Assembly (NCBI RefSeq): GCF_021531655.1 | Contig: NZ_JADYUF010000004.1 | Location: forward strand, 1 to 64,000 | Direction of reading: 5' to 3' | Length of the DNA: 64,000 nucleotides | From: Leyella stercorea | Lineage (GTDB): Bacteria; Bacteroidota; Bacteroidia; Bacteroidales; Bacteroidaceae | Shown: in pieces, positions 58,025-64,000 of the stretch | Layout: every line of letters starts with the position of its first letter | Position numbering within the stretch: position 1 is the first letter of the stretch | Notes under the pieces: model-generated | Database searches by the model: none | What the model was told of the DNA's origin: nothing | The model's input: the letters and a program-made list of their open reading frames with translations, nothing else | Position numbers and translations under genes: made by a program

Positions 58025-59026
58025 TTACTTATCCAATTTGTTGAGCTCGTCAATGAGGTTTGACATAGTGAGCGAGCGTTCCTTTATGCGTCCGTTCACA
58101 ATCAGAATGTTGTCGGGCAGCGCCACCATAGCCAGCTGATTGTAGGCAGTTCCGTCCACCATTTTGTCATCGCAGATGATGGTGGCATCGGTTATGTCGT
58201 TGCTCTTTAGCGTTGAGCGGCACTTATAGAGCGACGGATCGAGGCAGATGCCTATCACCAACATGCGTCCTTCGGATGATTTGGCACGCTGAGACATCTG
58301 TCGGAGCATACTGAGCGAAGTGTAGTTCCACGTCGACCATGCCATGACTACGGTGATGGGAGTCTTCTTGAGCGTAGCAGTTGTTACGGCTTTGCCGTTG
58401 ATATCGCGTGCATTGAGTTTTGGCAGTGCTCCTCCTGCGTCCTGAACGCGTCCCTTAATCATGGTTTTCAACTGTCCGACGTATCCGTTGTCGGGTTGTT
58501 TGGCTGATATATCCTTAAGCAGTTTTGAAGCTACGGCGAAATTGGGCGTTGGCGTTTCGATGAAGTATCGGCGCACGAGATAGGTTGCCACGATGCTCTC
58601 GGGATGATCCGTGACAAACTGTTGTGCAGCCTTCAGCGCCTCGGGAGGCGAAGCTGAGTGTATCTGCTCGCGAAACTTATTCATCAATTCGTTGTCCTTG
58701 GTGCCCTTGACGGTCATCTCCTTCAGGTGCGAAGCGTCACCCTTGATGTCCACACTCTTTCCAGGCTGTGCAAAGACGGGCTGCTCGGTATAGTTAGGAA
58801 ATACTATTACGAGTGTCTTCGGTGCGTCGCACTCGGTGATATACGAGAATCGTCCTGCCTGCACCTTTATCGTATCGAGTCCGCGCATGGCTCCATCGGG
58901 GCTGTATACGTAGAATTCGCCCTGGTTGAGATTGAGCAATCGACCCTCAAGTTTGAAGTGCCGGCTGTCGGTTCCGCACGATGCGAGCGTCAGAATAGCG
59001 AGAATAAGGATATATAAGTGTTTCAT
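58025..59026 (-). CDS. Thioredoxin-fold lipoprotein with DUF4369, lacking CxxC
   Basis: A 333-aa lipoprotein (MKHLYILILAILTLASC, Cys17; ATG 59026). An N-terminal DUF4369 beta domain (about 20-110, FKLEGRLLNLNQGEFYVYSPDG) is followed by a helical linker and a TlpA/AhpC-like domain (about 205-333, LPKLNARDINGKAVTTATLKKTPITVVMAWSTWNYTSL). Where redox-active members read W-x-x-W-C-x-x-C, this has WSTWNYTS, so both catalytic cysteines are missing. It is probably a non-redox binding or chaperone variant at the periplasmic face of the outer membrane. Confidence 0.82.
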   Translation of the reverse strand: MKHLYILILAILTLASCGTDSRHFKLEGRLLNLNQGEFYVYSPDGAMRGLDTIKVQAGRFSYITECDAPKTLVIVFPNYTEQPVFAQPGKSVDIKGDASHLKEMTVKGTKDNELMNKFREQIHSASPPEALKAAQQFVTDHPESIVATYLVRRYFIETPTPNFAVASKLLKDISAKQPDNGYVGQLKTMIKGRVQDAGGALPKLNARDINGKAVTTATLKKTPITVVMAWSTWNYTSLSMLRQMSQRAKSSEGRMLVIGICLDPSLYKCRSTLKSNDITDATIICDDKMVDGTAYNQLAMVALPDNILIVNGRIKERSLTMSNLIDELNKLDK

Positions 59027-59043
59027 TCTGTATATAAAAGAAG

Positions 59044-59090
59044 GAAGCCCCACCCCCGACCTCTCCCCCGTAGGGAGGGGAGTGATATGC
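59044..59090 (-). repeat. CCCCTCCC hairpin element, inverted copy
   Basis: The complement of the terminator-like element at 52422 and 56105, located between the TPR lipoprotein and the start of the thioredoxin-like gene. Confidence 0.7.
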
Positions 59091-59155
59091 CTTATTACTT
59101 GTATTTTGCCAAACTTGCTTCCTTAAATTGGATGCTTGTGGCAGTAATTGCATAC

Positions 59156-59205
59156 TACTCCCCTCCCTATTGGGGAGGGGCCGGGTGTAGGGCTTTGTTT
59201 TATTG
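59156..59205 (+). terminator. CCCCTCCC hairpin element, copy 3
   Basis: CTCCCCTCCCTATTGGGGAGGGG followed by CCGGGTGTAGGGCTTTGTTTT, next to the stop of the TPR lipoprotein gene. Confidence 0.7.
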
Positions 59206-59210
59206 TATGA

Positions 59211-60884
59211 TTACTTCAGAAGCTTCAGCTCCAGGTCGTTGTCGGCATACTCCTTGAGAGAAGCGTCCTTCTGGAGAGCCTCCTTTAGATAAGAAGCAGC
59301 AGCGAACTTGTTGCCACGGCGGGCTGCAGCGATAGCGTGCAGATAGTCGGTCATGGCGTTGGGGTTCTCTACCTTGTCAAGAGTCTTGGCAGCGGCTGCA
59401 TAGTTCTTGTTAAGGATCTGTGCCAGAGCAGCAGTGTTGCTTGCTGTCTTGCCGAAGTCGCTTTCAGCCTGGGCGTAGTTGCCCTTAGCGATGTTGAGAG
59501 CGCCAAGAGCTGCCTTCACGTTCTCAGAGTTTGCACCCTTAGAGATAGCGCGCTCAGCGTCCTGAACGTTGCCGTTGATGAGCGAGATAAGGCCGAGGTT
59601 GGCCTGAGCCTCAGGAGTATCGCTGCCCAGCTGAGCTGCCTTGGCAGCATACTTCTGTGCCGACTCCTTGTCGCCCTTGGCAAGAGCCAGAGCTGCGAGG
59701 TTGTTGTATGCGCGGTAATCGTTAGGATAAGTCTCGACAGTCTTCTTGTAGATTTCCTCCTGCTTGGCTGGAGTCTCGTCGAGAGTAGCCGAATAAAGCA
59801 GCTCGTCGGCGCTCAGCTTAGATGCGTCGTTCTTGTACTGCTCCTTGATCTGTTCGTCCGAACGGCCGATTGTCTCATAGTTGATGATGAGGCGTGAGCG
59901 GCGGAGTTCGGGCAGAATACCGTTGGCAAGCTCCTGGAAACCGGCCGACATATTGCGGATCTGCTGCTCGCGTTCCTGCGGATCCTGATACATTGAGAGC
60001 ACGCGGAGGATTACGTCCTTGTCCTGGAGGTTGCTTGCTGCAACGAGCTTCTGGAAGCCTTCCCAGTCCTGAGCGGTGTAGTGTGCGTCGAGTGCAGCGT
60101 CTACCTTGGTCTTCTTCAGAGTGTTCTTAACGTACTTCTCCGACTGGTTCTTACGCTGGCCAGCCAACTTGTCGTTGAACTTAACACCACCCTCAGGTGA
60201 AGCGTAAGCCTGGATTTCTACGTTCTGGATGTTCAAGCCCTCGCGGTCGGCGTTGATCTTCTTGAGCATTTCGATAAACTCCTTGATAGAGTTGTTCTTG
60301 AGTTCGCTCTTGCGGATGTTGGCCTGATTGATGAGGAACTTGATGTTGGCCTCCTGCTTCTTCTCGTTCACGCGCTGGAATGTGTCGGGAGCGATGATAC
60401 CGTTCTCCGAAGCCAGTGTGCGGCGATAGAGTTCAGATGTAGCGATAACGCCGTCAGCCACCTTGACAGCCGGAACGTTGTATGTCTTCTTGCCCTTGCG
60501 AGCGTCGAAAGTGAGGTACATGTCGCTCTTCTGCATCTCGGGAACATAGTCGAAAGATGTCTTCATTGTGTAGCGACCGCCCACCTTGTATGATATAGTC
60601 TGGTCGTTGCCCATAACCTTTTCGCCCTGGAATGTGGCGCTCTGGCCCTTGGCTACCTGGCCGTTGGCGTAGCGCAACTCGGGAGTTACGGTCACTACTG
60701 CCTTCTTCTTCATGTATTTTTCGGGGAATGTGCCGTTAACAGTAGCAGCCACCTTGCCACCCTGCGACTCGAGCGGGTTGGGTGTAACGGTGAAGTTGTC
60801 AGCCGAGAGCGGTCCCATCTTCGAGCATGATGCCATGAACAGCACTGAGGCTGCCGACAGGAGTAAATAGTTTCTCTTTTTCAT
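59211..60884 (-). CDS. TPR lipoprotein with OmpA-like segment
   Basis: A 557-aa lipoprotein (MKKRNYLLLSAASVLFMASC, Cys20; ATG 60884). An N-terminal beta region spans about 30-170. A segment about 195-280 (VEIQAYASPEGGVKFNDKLAGQRKNQSEKYV) resembles the OmpA peptidoglycan-binding motif. The C-terminal third (about 380-557) is a run of TPR-like repeats (YRAYNNLAALALAKGDKESAQKYAAKAAQLG, VKAALGALNIAKGNYAQAES). It is probably an abundant envelope protein linking the outer membrane with peptidoglycan. The promoter -7 TAACTTTG lies at 60954-60947. Confidence 0.85.
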   Translation of the reverse strand: MKKRNYLLLSAASVLFMASCSKMGPLSADNFTVTPNPLESQGGKVAATVNGTFPEKYMKKKAVVTVTPELRYANGQVAKGQSATFQGEKVMGNDQTISYKVGGRYTMKTSFDYVPEMQKSDMYLTFDARKGKKTYNVPAVKVADGVIATSELYRRTLASENGIIAPDTFQRVNEKKQEANIKFLINQANIRKSELKNNSIKEFIEMLKKINADREGLNIQNVEIQAYASPEGGVKFNDKLAGQRKNQSEKYVKNTLKKTKVDAALDAHYTAQDWEGFQKLVAASNLQDKDVILRVLSMYQDPQEREQQIRNMSAGFQELANGILPELRRSRLIINYETIGRSDEQIKEQYKNDASKLSADELLYSATLDETPAKQEEIYKKTVETYPNDYRAYNNLAALALAKGDKESAQKYAAKAAQLGSDTPEAQANLGLISLINGNVQDAERAISKGANSENVKAALGALNIAKGNYAQAESDFGKTASNTAALAQILNKNYAAAAKTLDKVENPNAMTDYLHAIAAARRGNKFAAASYLKEALQKDASLKEYADNDLELKLLK

Positions 60885-61018
60885 GTTTTTAATAAAAGTT
60901 GTTATTGTTATTGATTGTTGTTTCAAGCCACTGACTTAAGGAACTACAAAGTTAGTCATCTATTCTTGAAGCGACCGCAAACCTACCATTAATTTAGGTT
61001 TAATTAACCCCCACGGAG

Positions 61019-61543
61019 CTATTTTATCACCTTCATCCAGTCTTCCTTGCGTGGTTTGGCTTCTCTCGGCTCGCGCGAGGGATAGCCCAGCGAGAGTGCT
61101 CCTATGCCGATACGGTCGGATGCGATGCCCATCTCCTTCATCAGCTTCTTGCCCTCTTCGGTCTGGAACATCTGATATTCGCGGTTGATCCAGCAAGTGC
61201 CCAGTCCCACAGCGTGTGCTGCGAGCATCATATTCTGGAGCACGCACGATCCGTCTTGAAAGGCGTTGGGATTGTCTTTGGATGCAAACACGAGCAGATA
61301 GGTAGGAGCGTCGTAGTAGGGATTGCTGTCCACGCCCATAATCTTGGCGTTGAGGGCCGCCAGACGTTGCTTGAGTGCAGGGTTCTGCACAGCCACAATC
61401 TGCGGATCCTGCGTTCCGTGGCCCGTCGGTGCGTATGTTCCTGCCTCCATAACGGTATGTAGCAGCTGGTCGTCTACCTGCTCGTCGCGATAGTGGCGGC
61501 ACGAGCGGCGTGTCTTGATGATTTGCATGAAGTTGTTTTCCAT
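61019..61543 (-). CDS. Nitroreductase family flavoprotein
   Basis: A 174-aa FMN-dependent NAD(P)H oxidoreductase. The N-terminal signature is IIKTRRSCRHYRDEQVDDQLLHTVMEAGTYAPTGHGTQ (FMN-binding Arg residues). DGSCVLQNMMLAAHAVGLGTCWI (about 96-119) and IGALSLGYPSREPREAKPRK follow. The physiological substrate is unknown. It starts 21 nt after the ABC ATPase stop and is probably co-transcribed. Confidence 0.92.
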   Translation of the reverse strand: MENNFMQIIKTRRSCRHYRDEQVDDQLLHTVMEAGTYAPTGHGTQDPQIVAVQNPALKQRLAALNAKIMGVDSNPYYDAPTYLLVFASKDNPNAFQDGSCVLQNMMLAAHAVGLGTCWINREYQMFQTEEGKKLMKEMGIASDRIGIGALSLGYPSREPREAKPRKEDWMKVIK

Positions 61544-61564
61544 AATTCTGTATTTTTATCTGTT

Positions 61565-62386
61565 TTAATATTCTGTATTGATAGTGAGTTGCAGCGACTG
61601 GCGGTCGAGCCTTACGTCGTGTCTGCCGATATACCGTTGGATGTCGCCGCTATCTGCCAGCTCATGCGGAGTGCCCTGGGCGATGACTCCATCGGCAAGA
61701 ATCCACATACGGTCGGCGGTGCGCAGAGCCGCCTCAAGGTCGTGTGTCGCCATGAGTATGGTCTTGCCCTGCTCGTGGGCGAGTCGGCGCAGGAGCTGCA
61801 TCAGTTCCACCTTGCCCGTGAAGTCGAGAAAAGCCGTCGGCTCGTCCAATAATATATAAGGTGTCTGCTGCGCCAGTGTCTTGGCTATCATAGTCTTCTG
61901 ACACTCGCCGTCGCTAAGGCTGCACACGCGTCTGTGGCTCATGTGGCTGATGCCGACGCTCTGCATAGCCTCGTCGACAATCCTATGGTCGGCATCACTG
62001 AGCCTGCCCCAGAACCCCGTGTAGGGCGCTCTGCCCATCGCCACCACCTCGCCGACGGTGATATTGGACGCATCGGGGCGCGACGTGAGCACTACGCCGA
62101 GCGTGCGTGCCAACTGCAAGGCGCTGAATGCGGCTGTATCCACGCCACCCAGCTCTACCCTCCCGCCCAAATTGGGCTGCAGCCTTGCCACGGTGCGCAG
62201 CAATGTCGACTTGCCCGAACCGTTGCGGCCTATCAAGCAGGTGAGCGTGCCACCCTCGGCATGCGCCGTCAGCCGCTCAGCCACTACGTGTCGTCTGTGG
62301 CGCGATACGTAGCCTATGTCCAGCCCTTCTACAGCTACATAATTAGAGCGTAACGACGGTGTGGGAGTATTTATTTGCATATTCAT
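61565..62386 (-). CDS. ABC transporter ATP-binding protein, FecE/BtuD-like
   Basis: A 273-aa ATPase with Walker A LIGRNGSGKST (51-61), a Q-loop region (VVLTSRPDASNITVGEVVAMGRAPYTGFWG), signature LSDGECQK (about 157-164, normally LSGGQ), Walker B YILLDEPTAFLD (about 178-189) and the switch His in MATHDLEAALR. VVAMGRAPYTG is typical of iron-siderophore, heme and cobalamin importers. No permease or binding protein adjoins it in this window, so it must work with subunits encoded elsewhere or be a stranded component. Confidence 0.9.
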   Translation of the reverse strand: MNMQINTPTPSLRSNYVAVEGLDIGYVSRHRRHVVAERLTAHAEGGTLTCLIGRNGSGKSTLLRTVARLQPNLGGRVELGGVDTAAFSALQLARTLGVVLTSRPDASNITVGEVVAMGRAPYTGFWGRLSDADHRIVDEAMQSVGISHMSHRRVCSLSDGECQKTMIAKTLAQQTPYILLDEPTAFLDFTGKVELMQLLRRLAHEQGKTILMATHDLEAALRTADRMWILADGVIAQGTPHELADSGDIQRYIGRHDVRLDRQSLQLTINTEY

Positions 62387-62471
62387 ACGTATTTATTACC
62401 AAAACGACAGCCCTTGTATAAATATTTATACATTTTGTTTGTATATACGCATAATTATACAACATTATGTG

Positions 62472-62479
62472 TACCTTTG
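62472..62479 (+). promoter_or_regulatory. Promoter -7 box of the CoA-transferase gene
   Basis: TACCTTTG about 100 nt before the start codon at 62580. Confidence 0.6.
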
Positions 62480-62579
62480 CCGTCGGTTTAATGCTGCAAA
62501 ATTACAAAAGCAACTCCAAAGGACAAAGAATACACACATTATTTTATATATAAATAAACATACATCTAACAATCAGGAT

Positions 62580-64000
62580 ATGGCATACAGAAAGATTACG
62601 GCTGCCGAAGGGGCGGCAATGATAAACGACGGCGACAACATAGGGTTCAGCGGATTTACGCCCAACGGCGTGCCCAAGGCAGTGATACGCGAGCTGTCGC
62701 AGCGTGCCGTGCGCGAACATGAGGCCGGTCGCCCGTTCAAGGTGGGCATCATCACCGGTGCATCGTCGTGCCAGAGTCTGGAGGGCGACTTCGCCAACGC
62801 CCAGGCCATCAAGTTCCGCGCCCCATTCTCTACCAATGCCGACTTCCGCCGTCACGCCAACATGGGCGAGATAGACTACGAGGACATGCACCTGGGACAC
62901 ATGGCAGAGCGTCTGCGCCGCGGATTCTACGGCACTATCGACTGGGCCATCATCGAGGTGTCTGCCATTGAGGAGGTGGGCGGACGCATGCGCATATTCC
63001 TGACATCGGCCGACGGCATCGTGCCTACTATCGTCCGGATAGCCAAACGCGTAATTCTTGAGCTCAACACATTCCACGACCCGCGCGTGCGCCACCTGCA
63101 TGACGAATACGAATGTGCCGAATATCCCAACCGCCAGCCCATCCCGCTCGTCACGGTGGGCGGACGCATAGGCAAGGAGTATCTCGAACTCGACCCGCAG
63201 AAGCTCGTGGGCGTGGTGGAATGCTGCATCCCGGAGGAGGCACGCTCGTTCAAGGCGCTCACGCCCGAGACCGAAGCCATCGGCAACCACGTTGTCGACT
63301 TCTTCCTGAGCGACATCCGCAAGGGCCACATCCCGCCCACTATGTTCCCCATACAGAGCGGTGTGGGCGTCACGGGCAACGCCGTGATGCAGGCCATCGG
63401 CAAGAACGCACAGCTGCCCCGGCTCGAAGTGTTCAGCGAAGTGGTGCAGGACGCCATCATCGACATGATGCTTGAGGACAAGATAGCACACGCCTCGGTG
63501 GCTGCCATGACCGTAAGCAACGAGTGTCTGCGCCGTGTCTACGACAACATCGACTACTTCCGCTCGCGCATAACGCTGCGTCCGAGCGAGCTGAGCAACT
63601 CTGCCGAACTGATACACCGCTTCGGAGTGATAGCAATGAACACGGCTCTGGAGTGCGACATATACGGCAACGAGAACTCATCGCACGTGTGCGGCTCGAA
63701 ACTGATGAACGGCATCGGCGGCTCGTGCGACTACGAGCGCAACGGATCAATCAGTATATTCTACACTCCGTCTACAGCCAAGAACGGATGTATAAGCGCT
63801 ATCGTGCCACAGTGCTGCCATATCGACTCGACCGAGCACGATGTGGACATCATCATAACCGAGCAGGGCATTGCCGACCTGCGCGGAAAGGGCCCGGCAC
63901 GTCGCGCCGAAGAGATAATAAACAACTGCGCCCACCCCGACTATCGTCCGCTGCTGCGCGACTATCAGCGCATTGCGTCGCAAGGACACGAGCCTTGCGC
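62580..64000 (+). CDS. Acetyl-CoA hydrolase/transferase family (succinate CoA-transferase type), partial
   Basis: At least 473 residues, open to the right edge of the window. It begins MAYRKITAAEGAAMINDGD. Family features are IGFSGFTPNGVPKAV (about 21-35), GASSCQSLEGDFA, STNADFRRHANMGEIDYEDMHLG (about 84-106), FLTSADGIVP, PIQSGVGVTGNAVM (about 258-271), NENSSHVCGSKLMNGIGGSCDYERN and ITEQGIADLRGKGP. Full-length members are about 500 aa, so little is missing. It would transfer CoA between acetate, succinate or propionate, in line with succinate/acetate fermentation in Bacteroidales; the specific acyl pair is inferred. Confidence 0.93.
   Translation, partial: MAYRKITAAEGAAMINDGDNIGFSGFTPNGVPKAVIRELSQRAVREHEAGRPFKVGIITGASSCQSLEGDFANAQAIKFRAPFSTNADFRRHANMGEIDYEDMHLGHMAERLRRGFYGTIDWAIIEVSAIEEVGGRMRIFLTSADGIVPTIVRIAKRVILELNTFHDPRVRHLHDEYECAEYPNRQPIPLVTVGGRIGKEYLELDPQKLVGVVECCIPEEARSFKALTPETEAIGNHVVDFFLSDIRKGHIPPTMFPIQSGVGVTGNAVMQAIGKNAQLPRLEVFSEVVQDAIIDMMLEDKIAHASVAAMTVSNECLRRVYDNIDYFRSRITLRPSELSNSAELIHRFGVIAMNTALECDIYGNENSSHVCGSKLMNGIGGSCDYERNGSISIFYTPSTAKNGCISAIVPQCCHIDSTEHDVDIIITEQGIADLRGKGPARRAEEIINNCAHPDYRPLLRDYQRIASQGHEPC

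Overview
This window looks like the chromosome of a Bacteroidales bacterium, most likely Prevotellaceae. Supporting signs are the 5' end of a Bacteroidetes-type 16S rRNA gene on the minus strand at the left edge, promoters of the -33 TTG / 20 bp / -7 TAnnTTTG type before tRNA and protein genes, two SusC/SusD pairs, a C10 (interpain/streptopain-like) protease, and many Na+-coupled and lipoprotein genes. Taxonomy is inferred from these features only.

Layout. 1-716: 16S start, rRNA promoter and a repeat array. 717-4712 (minus): CYTH protein, a 46-aa membrane protein, RF2 (prfB) and an acyl-CoA synthetase. 5340-10131 (minus): a SusD/SusC pair. 10132-14060: a variable-looking segment with a tyrosine recombinase and an ATPase_2/DUF234 ATPase, bounded by a perfect 31-bp inverted repeat that abuts the start codons of two divergent susC genes. 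14061-23668 (plus): SusC, SusD, two surface lipoproteins, a C10 protease and a secreted partner. 23928-27038: beta-barrel protein and RNase R. 27333-34290: four tRNA genes, a serine-type sulfatase, tandem NSS transporters, and a retropepsin-like protease flanked by two tRNA-Asn copies. 34515-39123: S41 protease, a frameshifted DUF6169 locus and a DUF4143 ATPase. 39265-46273: RbfA, a LolC/E-like permease, a U32/SufE/M28/DUF4294 block, a transglutaminase lipoprotein and NDK. 46309-49784: a graveyard (nuclease relic, truncated SusE-like gene, broken susD) followed by a second DUF4143 ATPase. 49903-64000: MaoC hydratase, DusB, TGS-nucleoside kinase, Na/Pi transporter, RecX, PrmC, tRNA-Leu and tRNA-Gly, a thioredoxin-like lipoprotein, a TPR lipoprotein, nitroreductase, an ABC ATPase and a partial acetyl-CoA hydrolase/transferase.

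How it fits together. The strongest candidate for an unusual system is the 10.1-14.1 kb segment. A good promoter is visible only on the side facing the right-hand susC, so inversion across the 31-bp repeats would move it to the left-hand susC. This would be a recombinase-driven switch between two nutrient-uptake systems, one of them linked to a secreted cysteine protease. A second theme is self-standing AAA ATPases with PD-(D/E)XK-like tails. Each has its own repeats built into the promoter: 33-bp spaced GGAAAAGTG for the two DUF4143 genes, and paired inverted repeats for the ATPase_2 gene. An orphan copy of the same promoter design lies at 52254-52284. A third theme is dispersed non-coding repeats: four arrays of exactly five 22-bp units, a roughly 240-bp palindromic element, and AT-rich palindromes around prfB. 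One palindromic element appears to have removed the signal peptide of a secreted protease.

All calls come from reading the sequence and recalled family knowledge. No database search was run, and site coordinates were counted by hand and may be off by a base.
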